This document shows, piece after piece, positions 1-9,833 of a stretch of DNA of 64,000 nt; position 1 is the first letter of the stretch; each line of letters begins with the position of its first letter. Location of the stretch: contig NZ_CANMRY010000009.1 of the NCBI RefSeq assembly GCF_947500405.1, positions 62,001-126,000 of the forward strand, in the 5' to 3' direction. Source of the DNA: an uncultured Maribacter sp. (GTDB taxonomy: Bacteria; Bacteroidota; Bacteroidia; Flavobacteriales; Flavobacteriaceae). The translations under genes were made by a program, and so were the position numbers. Below the pieces are notes generated by a model. That model ran no database searches and was not told where the DNA came from. It was given only the letters and a program-made list of their open reading frames with translations.

Positions 1-16
1 TAGCTTCAAACAACGG

Positions 17-196
17 CTAGGTATTTTCACAAACTCCGTTTGCTAATGTAATTACATCAACAGGTTTAGTTTCTTTTACAAGCATATTAAAATATATTAC
101 AGTAAAAACTAAAGATTCTTCTTCTTTTTTCTTTGAGCAAGAAGAAGTTAAGATTCCTAAAAATAATACGGATAAAATTAGAATTTGCTTTATAAT
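17..196 (-). pseudogene. lipoprotein-like ORF remnant without a normal start codon
   Basis: On the minus strand an open frame of about 60 codons ends at a TAG at 17-19. It begins with a lipoprotein-type signal segment (a hydrophobic run ending in LTSSC, then SKKKEEE). No ATG, GTG or TTG is in frame; a TAA lies just upstream and the nearest candidates are ATT or ATA codons at 191-196. It is either a decayed or truncated lipoprotein gene or one that uses a rare start. No family is recognisable in the tail. Confidence 0.3.
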
Positions 197-274
197 TACA
201 AATTATACAAAATCACAAAGCTTATTATGGCATATGCTAATACCATGTTGTAATTGTATTATACTTTCAATACA

Positions 275-667
275 CTATTGAAAATTATTTTTTAAATCCG
301 TAATAATACTATCTGTAAGAGGCTTAGCTATAAAATCTTTTACCAAAAAATATTCCTTAGCACGCTCAATATCCCTAGAATCTATGGAAGAACTTAGAAT
401 ATAAATTTTTGTATTTACTTCTTTAAAAGATTCTTTAAATGCACCCAAAAATCCCCATCCATCTAAAACTGGCATATTTAAGTCTAGAAAAATTAACTCA
501 GGAAGTTTATTATTTTCTTTAAAAAAGGACTTTAAACATTCTAGGCCTTCTTCACCGTTATTACTTACCAAAATTGTATCGCAAAAATTATTATTCTTCA
601 ATAAAATCTTGGTTCCAAAAACAAAAATTGGATCGTCATCTATTATACAAATAGTTTCTATACTCAT
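275..667 (-). CDS. single-domain response regulator (CheY-like receiver)
   Basis: This 130-residue protein is a stand-alone receiver domain with no output domain. The acidic cluster is D10-D12 (IIDDDP), the likely phosphoacceptor is D62 in the FLDLNMP motif, the switch Ser lies in ILSSS (about 92-94), and the conserved Lys is K115 in AKPL. Its start overlaps the stop of the upstream PAS kinase by 4 nt (ATGA), so the two are almost certainly co-translated and the kinase is the probable phosphodonor. Receivers without an output domain usually act by protein-protein contact or in phosphorelays; the target here is unknown. The gene ends about 80 nt before a lipoprotein remnant. Confidence 0.9.
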   Translation of the reverse strand: MSIETICIIDDDPIFVFGTKILLKNNNFCDTILVSNNGEEGLECLKSFFKENNKLPELIFLDLNMPVLDGWGFLGAFKESFKEVNTKIYILSSSIDSRDIERAKEYFLVKDFIAKPLTDSIITDLKNNFQ

Positions 668-3600
668 CCTATTTTAAAATATGTTGTGAACTTGGTTCCT
701 AAATGTTCTTTACTTTCTACTTTAATTTTACCGCCCATAGCCTCCAGTTGGTTCTTAACAAGAAATAACCCAATTCCTTTAGCATCTTTGTGCGCATGAA
801 AAACTTTATATAATCCAAACAGTTTATCACCATGCTTATTTAAATCTATTCCCAAACCATTGTCTTCTACACTAAAAACTACATTGTCCCACTCTATCTT
901 TGCAGTAATATATATTTTTAAGCGGCGATCAGGCATTCTATACTTTATTGCATTTGTAATTAAATTAAGTACAATACTTTCTAAATAAGCCTGTATTGCC
1001 AATACAGATATGCCTTTGGGAACATCTATAGCTATTTTTGCATTTGCCTCTTTTATTAATGAATTAGTGTTTTGGATAGATTTGTCTACAAAATCTATAA
1101 GTTTATAAGAAGACAAACTTGCACTAATATTAGATTTTATTTCTACAATTTTGTTAAGATCATAAATAGTATCATTCATATTATCAGATACTATTTTTAT
1201 ATTTTTAAGAAATTGGTTCTCCATTATTTTTGGAAAATCTTTGCCTGTTAAATCTAAGAGCATAGATATATTACTAGCGTGTGAGCGTAGGTTATGAGAA
1301 ACTATGTGTGCAAAATTTACTAGACGATTATTATGTTCTTTTAAATTTTCTGTAAGTAATTTATTTTTTGTTGTATCATGAACTTGTAGTAACATGTGCA
1401 CTAGCTTTCCGCTATCATTTTTTACAGCAGAAATTACAAGCGTTACCCATATTATGCGCCCATCTTTATGTATAATTCTTATTTCCCCTTTTACAGAGCT
1501 TTTTTTATTTGTAGAAACATCATTTAATAAAATCTTTGTTTTTTCTTTATCTTCTGGGTGTGCTAAACTACCATAAGTTAATCTTAATAATTCGTCTTTA
1601 GAATAACCTACAATTTTTGATAACGAATTATTTACTTTTAACACTTTGGCTTCTTGCCCTATAAATGCCATTCCTATAGATGCTTGGTTAAAAGTGTTAC
1701 GAAGTTCTTCTTCTTTAATTGTTAATTCTTTAGAAACTCTAGTCTTTTTATCTACATCTTGGAAAAAACCATATAATCTATTACATTTTCCTTTAGAAAA
1801 CTCTACAATTCCTGTAGTTCTTGCCCATATATACTTATTCCTTGGTTTAGAAAAAACCTCTAAAAACACATCAAAACCTACTCCTTTTTCTAAAGCATTT
1901 TTAACAGCAAGTGTAATTGTATCTCTAGAATATCCTTCTTTAAAATATGATATATCCTCTTCTAGTGTTGCGATATAATCTGCTGGTACCCCAAGCATCT
2001 TTTTTATGTTAACGTCCCAATAAACTTTATTATTTTCTAAATTTAACTCCCATATACCTATTTTAGCAGCGGTATTTATACGCGCCATTAAATTAGAGTA
2101 ATCTGCTAGTTTAAGTTCTGTTTTCTTTTTTTCTGTTACATCTAACATTTGGATTAATAAATGTATAAGTTCCCCTTTGTCATTCTTTATAGCCGACAAA
2201 TTCATAAACACCCATATTTCTTTTCCAAATTTGGTAACCCCTCTTACCTCTCTAGAGAAAAAATTTCGCCTTCCTTGTATTACCTCCTGAATTAATGGCA
2301 TTGTAATATTATAATCCTCAGGATGCATTATACTCTCATAAGGTACTTTATAAGCCTCTTCTTTAGTATACTCAAATATATTAACAAGACTATTATTGGC
2401 TTCTTTTAAATTATTTTCTAAATCTACAACCCCCATGCCTATAGTTGCTTGATTAAAAGTTTGTCTAAATTCCTCTTCTTTAAATGCTAAGGTTTGTGAT
2501 AATCTTGTTTCCTTATCAACATCTAATAAAAACCCAAATAAACGAATACACTTCCCATTTTTAAATTCAGACATTCCTATTATCCTAACCCATTTTGTTT
2601 TCTTTGCTACTCTTGTTAAAATTGGGTAAATAACATCATAGTCTTCCCCATATTTAATTGCTCTTTCTATGGTAGCCTTGTACTCCTTTTTGTTTTCTTT
2701 TCCTTTTATTATATCTATAGATTTACTAAGTGTTGGATGAAAGCCATTTGGAATCTCAGTTAGTTCTTTAAAACTATCATCTATTGTTATAGATGAGTCA
2801 AATACTTCATTATAATTAATAACTATATCCCATAATCCTATTTTAGCTACATGATTTATTTTTTTTATAATATTAGAGTAATCTAAAAGTAAAAGTTCAT
2901 TTGTTTTTCTAGAAGTAATATCATATAAAAAACCAGAAGCTAATTTTGGAGTACCATCCTCGTTAACATCTGTTAATTTTCCAGAACTTATAACCCAAAC
3001 CCAATGCCCTTTTTTATGTTTTAATCGCAATTCATTATCACAAGTATCTATGTTTTCTAATATAGAGGCGTATACTTTATGCATACTATCTTTATCCTCA
3101 GGATGCATTAAACTACTCCAACTCTCTATAGTTAATGAATCTAATTCAGAGACTTTATATCCTAAAATTTTTGAATAATTCTCATTAACACTAACTACAC
3201 CAGTATTGTAATTAAGTTCCCAAGTGGCTACATTACCTCCTTTAATTATATTTTTATAGTAGTTTACTTTTTGCTCTAACTCTTGTTCTTTTTCTTTGAT
3301 TTGTGTTACTGAAATTGCAGAACCTAATATTTTACAATTACCTTCTTCTTGGCTTATTATTTTTCCTCGTAATTTCATCCAAACAATTCCCCTTTTGGCA
3401 TAAAATCTTATCGTGCAATTAAGAGTATCAGAATCATTTTTAATTTTATTACAAACAGAAATAAAATGTTCTCTGTCTTCATTATGAATTAAAGAAAGTA
3501 AGGTTTTTTTATTAGTAAATACTTTTTCTGATGTATACTCCAAAGTATTACAAAATTTTTGACTAAACCAAAAATCTTCTGAAATGGCAAGATTTATTCC

Positions 3601-3690
3601 CCAAAGACCATCAAAAAAAAATTCATCTATTGTAGTATCTCCATCAAGATTTCCTAACCAATTTGAAATATTGCTCTTTGTTCGAATCAT
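664..3690 (-). CDS. multi-PAS sensor histidine kinase
   Basis: This 1008-residue protein appears cytosolic: I see no signal peptide or membrane span. About six PAS/PAC units fill residues 1-780, several with the typical HPEDKD segment and a closing PAC-like stretch. The units at about 270-525 and 530-775 look like a duplicated two-PAS module. The kinase core follows: an H-box with SHNLRSH (His about 799), an N-box NLITNAIKY (about 909-917), a G1 box DNGLG (about 943) and a G2 box KGIGLFLVK (about 972). PAS domains sense ligands, redox state or light, but no cofactor-binding signature can be assigned by eye. The gene is translationally coupled to the receiver at 275-667, its likely partner. 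Confidence 0.93.
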   Translation of the reverse strand: MIRTKSNISNWLGNLDGDTTIDEFFFDGLWGINLAISEDFWFSQKFCNTLEYTSEKVFTNKKTLLSLIHNEDREHFISVCNKIKNDSDTLNCTIRFYAKRGIVWMKLRGKIISQEEGNCKILGSAISVTQIKEKEQELEQKVNYYKNIIKGGNVATWELNYNTGVVSVNENYSKILGYKVSELDSLTIESWSSLMHPEDKDSMHKVYASILENIDTCDNELRLKHKKGHWVWVISSGKLTDVNEDGTPKLASGFLYDITSRKTNELLLLDYSNIIKKINHVAKIGLWDIVINYNEVFDSSITIDDSFKELTEIPNGFHPTLSKSIDIIKGKENKKEYKATIERAIKYGEDYDVIYPILTRVAKKTKWVRIIGMSEFKNGKCIRLFGFLLDVDKETRLSQTLAFKEEEFRQTFNQATIGMGVVDLENNLKEANNSLVNIFEYTKEEAYKVPYESIMHPEDYNITMPLIQEVIQGRRNFFSREVRGVTKFGKEIWVFMNLSAIKNDKGELIHLLIQMLDVTEKKKTELKLADYSNLMARINTAAKIGIWELNLENNKVYWDVNIKKMLGVPADYIATLEEDISYFKEGYSRDTITLAVKNALEKGVGFDVFLEVFSKPRNKYIWARTTGIVEFSKGKCNRLYGFFQDVDKKTRVSKELTIKEEELRNTFNQASIGMAFIGQEAKVLKVNNSLSKIVGYSKDELLRLTYGSLAHPEDKEKTKILLNDVSTNKKSSVKGEIRIIHKDGRIIWVTLVISAVKNDSGKLVHMLLQVHDTTKNKLLTENLKEHNNRLVNFAHIVSHNLRSHASNISMLLDLTGKDFPKIMENQFLKNIKIVSDNMNDTIYDLNKIVEIKSNISASLSSYKLIDFVDKSIQNTNSLIKEANAKIAIDVPKGISVLAIQAYLESIVLNLITNAIKYRMPDRRLKIYITAKIEWDNVVFSVEDNGLGIDLNKHGDKLFGLYKVFHAHKDAKGIGLFLVKNQLEAMGGKIKVESKEHLGTKFTTYFKIG

Positions 3691-4049
3691 ACTTACCTTT
3701 TAAAGCGAAACACACCTAGTAAATGTAAGAAAATCAATCTATTTAATTTGTGCATTATAGGGTAAAACCATTAAAAAAGAAAAAGAAAACTCATTTTAGT
3801 GTTAGTTTTAAAGCTAAAATGTTTTCTATAAAACTATAATATTTGTATTCTTAATACTTAGAAAAATAAAATCTATTCATAGGCAAACTCTTTTAAAAGC
3901 AATAAAAAGATCTTAGTTTTCTAATTATCAAACACTTAAGATTTTTTTAAGTTTATTAATAAGTGACTTTAAAAAAAGGATAAATTATTTAATAATTTTT
4001 CTTTTAAAAATCTATATTTTTATTACCTTCGCCGCACCATTTAAAGAAT
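3691..4049. other. AT-rich intergenic stretch, no gene seen
   Basis: About 360 bases separate the divergent kinase gene and the tRNA. I see no open frame with family resemblance. The stretch should hold the kinase-operon promoter (minus strand) and the tRNA promoter; a TAccTTcG sequence at 4023-4030, just before the tRNA, resembles the Bacteroidota TAnnTTTG element with one mismatch. Confidence 0.4.
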
Positions 4050-4123
<74 letters not shown>

Positions 4124-4136
4124 CAAATAATTGGAA

Positions 4137-4175
4137 AAGCCTCAGAAGTTATATACCTCTGGGGCTTATTTTTTA
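4137..4175 (+). terminator. rho-independent terminator after tRNA-Arg
   Basis: AAGCCTCAGA (4137-4146) pairs with TCTGGGGCTT (4158-4167) with one G-U pair and is followed by ATTTTTT. It lies 13 nt after the tRNA and would end its transcript. Confidence 0.8.
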
Positions 4176-4279
4176 TAGCATATTTTTTAAAAAATTGTTA
4201 ATCTTTCTTCCTAAAATAAATCTACTTTAATATGTTGTAAATTTGTTTATCTACTTCTTTTATAGAAGTTCTGCGAATT

Positions 4280-4297
4280 TTGGAACATAATTTGTAA
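4280..4297 (+). promoter_or_regulatory. possible sigma-54-type promoter for the GIN-domain gene
   Basis: TTGGAACATAATTTGTAA has GG and GT dinucleotides separated by 10 nt, close to the -24/-12 (GG-N10-GC) pattern of sigma-54 promoters, with T in place of the final C. It lies 35 nt before the start at 4332, a suitable distance. The match is partial and judged by eye. Confidence 0.3.
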
Positions 4298-4331
4298 TTC
4301 CATAAAATAAAGAACCTAAATAAAAAATAAA

Positions 4332-5012
4332 ATGAAAAATATTTTAAGCCTATTTTTAATTGCATTTATTTCTTTTACAGTTACTGCTCAAAGAAAAAAC
4401 ACAAAAGATTTAAAAAAATTTACCCAACTAAAAGTATATGACCGCATTATTGTTAGTCTTGTAAAAAGCAATGTTAACAAGATAGTAATTACTGGTGATG
4501 ATAAAGATGAGGTAAGTATTTCTAATAAAAATGGATTATTAAAAGTACGTATGGAATTTGATAATTTTCTTGATGGCGGAGAAGCAAAAGCAACTTTATA
4601 CTATACTGAAAGCCTTAGTTTAATAGATGCTAATGAGAACGCTAAAGTTACTTCAGAGGAGACTTTTAAAGGAAATTATACACAAATAAAAGGCCAAGAA
4701 GGAGGAAAAGTAGATTTAAAAGTAGACTTAGAAAGTGTGTATATAAAATCTATCTCTGGTAGTGAAATTACACTTTCTGGAAATGCTAACAAACAAGAGA
4801 TTAATGTAAATACAGGTGGTAAAGCATTCAACAAAAACCTAGAGACAAAAGATACTAATGTAGTTGTTATGGCAGGCGGAAGAGCCGATGTTAAAGCTAG
4901 TGACAATGTTGAAGCGAAAGTAAAAGCAGGCGGCTATATTTACATTTATGGTAACCCCAAAAACATAGAAAAAGACAAAATGTTTGGAGGTAAAATAAAA
5001 ATAATGGATTAA
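4332..5012 (+). CDS. secreted head-GIN domain protein (DUF2807)
   Basis: This 226-residue protein begins with a Sec signal peptide (cleavage probably near TVTAQ, residues 16-20). The rest is built of short repeating beta strands with many Gly, Asn, Lys and Val, as in the putative auto-transporter adhesin head GIN (DUF2807) family common in Bacteroidota. The family probably folds as a right-handed beta-helix; its role is unsettled (surface or periplasmic adhesion has been proposed). There is no C-terminal sorting domain, so it is probably periplasmic or surface-released. The gene stands alone after tRNA-Arg, converges with the CPXC protein gene, and has a possible sigma-54-like site upstream. 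Confidence 0.82.
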   Translation: MKNILSLFLIAFISFTVTAQRKNTKDLKKFTQLKVYDRIIVSLVKSNVNKIVITGDDKDEVSISNKNGLLKVRMEFDNFLDGGEAKATLYYTESLSLIDANENAKVTSEETFKGNYTQIKGQEGGKVDLKVDLESVYIKSISGSEITLSGNANKQEINVNTGGKAFNKNLETKDTNVVVMAGGRADVKASDNVEAKVKAGGYIYIYGNPKNIEKDKMFGGKIKIMD

Positions 5013-5022
5013 AGATATTTGT

Positions 5023-5205
5023 TTACTGCTCTATACTATTTGCAGTAACGCTTTGTAGTTCTTTATTTAAAAATACAGGTGTTATTTCTATAGGATTACA
5101 ACATACCTCACAATCCTCTACATAGGTTTGGTTTGGTATGGAATTGTCTAGTAGCATAGAAATTTGTTCCCAACAATATGGACATTGAAAAAAATGCTCT
5201 TCCAT
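5023..5205 (-). CDS. CPXCG-motif cysteine-rich small zinc-ribbon protein
   Basis: This 60-residue protein carries two cysteine pairs, CPYC at residues 8-11 and CEVC (followed by another C) at about 33-37, spaced as in a zinc ribbon. It fits the small CPXCG-motif family (Cys_rich_CPXCG), whose function is not established. Here the Gly after the first pair is replaced by Trp. It is the last gene of the efflux operon direction, 10 nt after the TolC stop, so it may be co-transcribed; a role in efflux is only inferred from position. It converges with the GIN-domain gene. Confidence 0.75.
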   Translation of the reverse strand: MEEHFFQCPYCWEQISMLLDNSIPNQTYVEDCEVCCNPIEITPVFLNKELQSVTANSIEQ

Positions 5206-5215
5206 AATTTTCTTA

Positions 5216-6589
5216 TTAAAAAGGAACGTTTAAAAGTTGCCCTGTTAACTGTAATAATTGTAATTCTGATAATTTTGCATCATACTTAGCTAAATTTTTA
5301 TTGGTCTGCGCATTTAATAAGTTAATCTGCGCTTGTCTAAATTCTATAGATGTTATTCTTCCTAATTGAAATTGTTCTTTAGAACGCTCAAAATTATTTT
5401 TATTTGTAATAACATTTTGTTCTTGAATTTTAAATATACGCAGTCGGTTTTCATAAATTCCTAGTGCATTTTCAATATCTCTATTAACCTCTAAAGTTAT
5501 TTGTTTTTCTAAAAGCTCTTGATTTTGTTGGGCTATTTTAGCATTTTTTACTCTAACCGAAGTTCCTCCACCATCAAAAATATTCCAAGATAAACTTGCT
5601 CCTAACGCTATATTATAGGAAGTTCTATTGGTCCCTGGGAATACTTGTCCTGGAATAAAAGAAAAAGGTGCACTTTGATTTAAGTTCCAGCCATAAGAAC
5701 CTGTTAAACCTACGGTTGGTAAATATCCAGATTTATTAACCTTAATATCGTAATCATTAATTTTTAATCCTTTATTTACAATTAATAAGTTTATATTATT
5801 TTCTTGTGCTTTTTTTATATACTCTTCTAATTGTAGCTTAGGCAAAAAATGCACTAAAGTGTCTACCATATAAAAAGCATTTAAATCTTGATTAAGAACT
5901 ACATTTAAATCTCTCTTTGCATTGTACAAAGATTGTTTTGTAGTCATTACATTTATACTATCATTAGTAACATCTACTTGAGCATTTAATACATCTAACT
6001 TAGTACTTTGTCCATATTCAAAACTATATTCTTCTCTTGTCATTCTTTGTTTAGAAATTTTTAGTGCTTGTTCTAAAACTTTTTTATTTTCTTCTAATCT
6101 TGCTACTTCATAATACACACTAAACAATTGTATTACTGTGTTTTCAATTGTTTCTCTTGCCTGTAATTTACTTAAGGCATGTTGTTCTTTTAATCTCTTA
6201 TAATTATATAAACGGCCTAAACCATCAAAAAGAGTGTAATTAATTGCTAACCCAGCATTATAGGTTTGAGATTCTGCATCTTTAATTTCAATATCTGCCC
6301 TTGGTGTCCCATCAGTTTCAAACTGACCAGGGTATTCTGTGGTACTATTTATTAAATCATTATAATTAGCCCCAGCATTTCCTGTAAGCGTTGGCAAATA
6401 TCCTGTATTAAGAACGCTTTTGTTATTCTTGGCAATTTCGGCTCTGTTTTTTGCCATTTTAATACCATAGTTATTTTCTAATGCTATAGAAACTGCACTT
6501 TCTTTTGCTAATATATTTTCTTGCCCTATTATTTCTAAAGGAAAATACACACTAAGAATAATAAAAACTACACCTATTTTTTTTTTCAT
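5216..6589 (-). CDS. TolC-family outer membrane efflux protein
   Basis: The protein is about 457 residues from the start chosen here (MKKKIGVVF...), which gives a clean signal peptide ending near IIGQ; a start 30 nt upstream (6619) would add ten residues in front of the signal. Long amphipathic helices with repeated NLLNAQ/DVLNAQ-type segments and two halves of similar layout are typical of TolC-like outer membrane channels (OEP family). It follows the RND pump and adaptor genes and would provide the outer membrane exit duct of that tripartite pump. The gap to the pump stop is 40 nt with the chosen start. Confidence 0.9.
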   Translation of the reverse strand: MKKKIGVVFIILSVYFPLEIIGQENILAKESAVSIALENNYGIKMAKNRAEIAKNNKSVLNTGYLPTLTGNAGANYNDLINSTTEYPGQFETDGTPRADIEIKDAESQTYNAGLAINYTLFDGLGRLYNYKRLKEQHALSKLQARETIENTVIQLFSVYYEVARLEENKKVLEQALKISKQRMTREEYSFEYGQSTKLDVLNAQVDVTNDSINVMTTKQSLYNAKRDLNVVLNQDLNAFYMVDTLVHFLPKLQLEEYIKKAQENNINLLIVNKGLKINDYDIKVNKSGYLPTVGLTGSYGWNLNQSAPFSFIPGQVFPGTNRTSYNIALGASLSWNIFDGGGTSVRVKNAKIAQQNQELLEKQITLEVNRDIENALGIYENRLRIFKIQEQNVITNKNNFERSKEQFQLGRITSIEFRQAQINLLNAQTNKNLAKYDAKLSELQLLQLTGQLLNVPF

Positions 6590-6629
6590 CTTTTTTATAT
6601 CATCTAAATATAAATACATACGCTACGCG

Positions 6630-9600
6630 TTAAGAGTTGTGTTCTTGCTCTTTTTGTTCTTTTATTGTTCGCTCTACCTCTTCTTTAGAGACTTTATTAC
6701 CTGTTGCTAACCACTTAATACTGACTTTTAATTTATTACTAAAAGATAAAAATATTGGTAACATTACAAGGGTTAATATTGTTGCAAACCCAATACCATA
6801 AGCTATAGAAATTGCCATTGGCTTTAAAAACTGTGCTTGCCTACTTGTTTCTAACATTAAAGGCGCTAAACCAGCAATGGTAGTAACCGATGTTAAAAAT
6901 ATTGCTCTAAAACGAGATTTTCCAGCATTAAACAAAGCATCATCAAAAGGCATTCCTTCTCTAAGATTACTATTAAATTTACCTATTAGCACTAAGCCAT
7001 CATTCACCATAATACCTATTAAAGCAATGATACCTAACATAGATAAAATATTTACAGGAAAATCATGAATCCAATGTCCCCAAGCTACAGCTGTTAAACT
7101 AAAAGGAACTAGTAGTAATAACATTAAAGGCTGACTAAAACTTCTAAAAGTAAAGGCTATTGTTATGTATATTAATACTAATACTGTAAGACCTACTGAT
7201 GTTAAAGAGTCTAACATTTTACCTGCTTCTCTATTTTGCCCTTCATATAATGGGGAGACTGTTGGGTATTTAGAAACAATATCTGGCATAATATTCTTTT
7301 GAATATCCTCCATAATATCTGTACCACTAGTTTCTTTTTCATTAACTAAATCTGCAGAAATTTGTATTTCTCTTCGCCCTTCTAACCTATTAATTGCCAC
7401 ATCACCACGTTCTATAACATAGTTTGCAATTTCTTTTAAAGGAACACGACTACCGCTAGGTGTAACTATTCGCATTTCATCTAGGTTTGTTATAGATGAT
7501 CTATTATCCCTATCATACCTAACCCAAACACGAATTTCATCTTGCCCTCTTTGAAAACGCTGTGCTTGTACTCCAAAAAAACCAGCTCTTACCTGAGACA
7601 TAATATCTCTTAGATTTAACCCTAATAAATAGGCATTTTCTTTAAGCTCTAATCGTATTTCTTTTATTCCTTCTGGGTCATTATCTGCAATATCTTTTAA
7701 GTTGGCATTATTTAAAAGTGCGTCTTTTAATTCCTTTTTAGCAGCTTTTAACTCTTTTATATTATTACTTAAAAGCGATACTGCTACAGGAGAACCTCCA
7801 AAATTACCTCCAGAGCTATATATTAAACTTTCTGCGCCTATTACAGGCCCCACAAGCTTTCTTAATTTTCCTGTTACCATATCTGCCCGTATAACATCTG
7901 GCCTTTCTTCTCCTGGAAGAAGGTTAATTGTTAGGGTTGCAGAGGAAGACCCTGGTCCTAATCTTTTAATCACATTCTCGAAAAGCATTTTATCTTGCTC
8001 ATTAAGGTATTCTTCTGACAACTCCCTATTTACAATTGCCGCTTTTTCTTCTATTAAAGAAATTATAGAATCGGTAACTTTTTCATTTGTACCATTCGGC
8101 ATCAACAATTCTACTTGTAATCTATCACTAGCTATTCTAGGGAAGAAAGATGTTCTTATTATTCCACCACCAACAGAACCAAAAGTTAAAATTAAGGTTG
8201 CCGCAAAGATTGCAAAGGTTAATAATTTATACTCCATAGAAAACTTAAGTAGAGGGCTGTATAAATTGTCTCGCATGCTTTTCATGAAATGATCACCCAT
8301 CTCATTAATAACTCTTAATTTTGCAAACGCTTGTCCTATACGTGTTTTTGGCTTTTTTGCCATAGGCTGCAACGCTTTTGAATGCGCTAAATGGGCTGGC
8401 AATATAATTAAAGCTTCTACTAAAGAAACAACAAGAGTTAGTATTACTATTACTGATACTTCTCCAAAAAATTCTCCTATTCTACCATCTAAAAAGAGGA
8501 AAATAGAAAACGCCAAAATTGTAGTAATAATTGCAGATACAATAGGAGAAATTACTTCTAAAGTACCATCTATTGCTGCTTGTACTGGAGATTTCCCTTT
8601 TTCGTAATGTTGGTAAATATTTTCTGCTATTACAATACCATCATCTACTAGAATACCAATAACAATAATCATCCCAAAAAGAGACAACACATTTATTGTA
8701 ACATCAAAAAAGCCTGCAAAAACAAACATTCCTAAAAAAGAAATTGGTAAGCCAAATGCTACCCAAAAAGCCAATCTAGTATTTAAGAATAGAGATAAAA
8801 AAATGAGCACCAATATCATCCCCATTACTGCATTTTCTGTAAGTAACTCAGTTCTTTGTATTAACGTTTTAGATTGATCGCTTACAACGTTTAATTGTAT
8901 GTTATTGCGTTTTTGGTTAAAGGTTTCTATATACACTTTAACTTTTTCGGCAGAGTCTATTAAATCTTCCGTATTTGTGCTTGTAATACTAATATTTACT
9001 GCTAAATCTCCATTAAAATAAGACCCATTTGGAGTTTCGGCAAAACGATCTCTTAGTATAGCTACATCTTTTAGTCTAATTGTTCTCCCAAAAGCATTAG
9101 CCTTTACAATTAAATTTGAAAGCTCATCTCCATAATACGCTCTATTATTAGCTCGTATTAAATATTCTTCAGCATCTGTTTTTATATTACCTCCTGTAAC
9201 AAGAATATTAGCGTTACTTACGGCTTGCGCTACTTCTGAAAAGGAGATGCTGTATGCCAACAAACTATTTTCATCTACAGCTATTTCTATTTCTTCATCT
9301 GGGTAACCTGTAATAGTTATTTGCGATATTCCATCAATTGCTCTAATATCATTTTCTATTTCTCTTCCTATTTGTTTTAAAGTAGCTAAAGGAACTTTGT
9401 CCCCGCTTACTGTAAAACCAATAGTTTGTCTTATGGCTTCTAATTTAGATACTATTAAAGGTTCCATTCCTGTTGGAAAGGTTGGTACACGATCTACAGC
9501 ATTTTTTACTTCTAAGAGCATAAAGTCTATATCTCTACCTTTTTCTATTTCTACATTTATATTTCCACTATTTTCTTTAGAGGTTGATGTTACACGATCT

Positions 9601-9833
9601 ACCCCTTCTAAACCTTTTAAATTATCTTCAATTTTTAAGACAATACCTTCTTCAATCTCTTGCGGAGATGCTCCAGGGTAGCTTATATTAATAGATATAT
9701 TTTTAGAATCTGTTAATGGAAAAAAAGAAGACTTTAAAGTAATTGCTCCTGCAATACCAAAAATAGTTACCGCAATAATTAAGACACTTACGGCAACATG
9801 GTATTTTATAAAATACTCAATTATTTTACGCAT
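6630..9833 (-). CDS. RND-family efflux transporter (AcrB/HAE1-like inner membrane pump)
   Basis: The protein has 1067 residues, the usual size for an RND pump, with one N-terminal membrane helix, two large periplasmic loops and two blocks of membrane helices. The helix-4 motif GILVDDGIVIAENI holds the Asp pair used for proton coupling in AcrB-type pumps, and the second half has the matching GIMVNDGLVLIGK. This fits the drug/hydrophobe (HAE) group rather than the heavy-metal (HME) group, but the substrate cannot be read from sequence. The start overlaps the stop of the adaptor gene by one base (TAATG), so the two are coupled. The gene lies in an operon with marR, the adaptor and tolC. Confidence 0.95.
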   Translation of the reverse strand: MRKIIEYFIKYHVAVSVLIIAVTIFGIAGAITLKSSFFPLTDSKNISINISYPGASPQEIEEGIVLKIEDNLKGLEGVDRVTSTSKENSGNINVEIEKGRDIDFMLLEVKNAVDRVPTFPTGMEPLIVSKLEAIRQTIGFTVSGDKVPLATLKQIGREIENDIRAIDGISQITITGYPDEEIEIAVDENSLLAYSISFSEVAQAVSNANILVTGGNIKTDAEEYLIRANNRAYYGDELSNLIVKANAFGRTIRLKDVAILRDRFAETPNGSYFNGDLAVNISITSTNTEDLIDSAEKVKVYIETFNQKRNNIQLNVVSDQSKTLIQRTELLTENAVMGMILVLIFLSLFLNTRLAFWVAFGLPISFLGMFVFAGFFDVTINVLSLFGMIIVIGILVDDGIVIAENIYQHYEKGKSPVQAAIDGTLEVISPIVSAIITTILAFSIFLFLDGRIGEFFGEVSVIVILTLVVSLVEALIILPAHLAHSKALQPMAKKPKTRIGQAFAKLRVINEMGDHFMKSMRDNLYSPLLKFSMEYKLLTFAIFAATLILTFGSVGGGIIRTSFFPRIASDRLQVELLMPNGTNEKVTDSIISLIEEKAAIVNRELSEEYLNEQDKMLFENVIKRLGPGSSSATLTINLLPGEERPDVIRADMVTGKLRKLVGPVIGAESLIYSSGGNFGGSPVAVSLLSNNIKELKAAKKELKDALLNNANLKDIADNDPEGIKEIRLELKENAYLLGLNLRDIMSQVRAGFFGVQAQRFQRGQDEIRVWVRYDRDNRSSITNLDEMRIVTPSGSRVPLKEIANYVIERGDVAINRLEGRREIQISADLVNEKETSGTDIMEDIQKNIMPDIVSKYPTVSPLYEGQNREAGKMLDSLTSVGLTVLVLIYITIAFTFRSFSQPLMLLLLVPFSLTAVAWGHWIHDFPVNILSMLGIIALIGIMVNDGLVLIGKFNSNLREGMPFDDALFNAGKSRFRAIFLTSVTTIAGLAPLMLETSRQAQFLKPMAISIAYGIGFATILTLVMLPIFLSFSNKLKVSIKWLATGNKVSKEEVERTIKEQKEQEHNS

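Noticed and set aside
3950..3985. CACTTA/TAAGTG inverted repeat upstream of tRNA-Arg
   Set aside because: Short arms and poor inner pairing; not enough to call an operator or terminator.
7702..8292. Plus-strand frame of 196 codons opposite the RND pump
   Set aside because: Long antisense frame within a conserved pump gene; no family resemblance.
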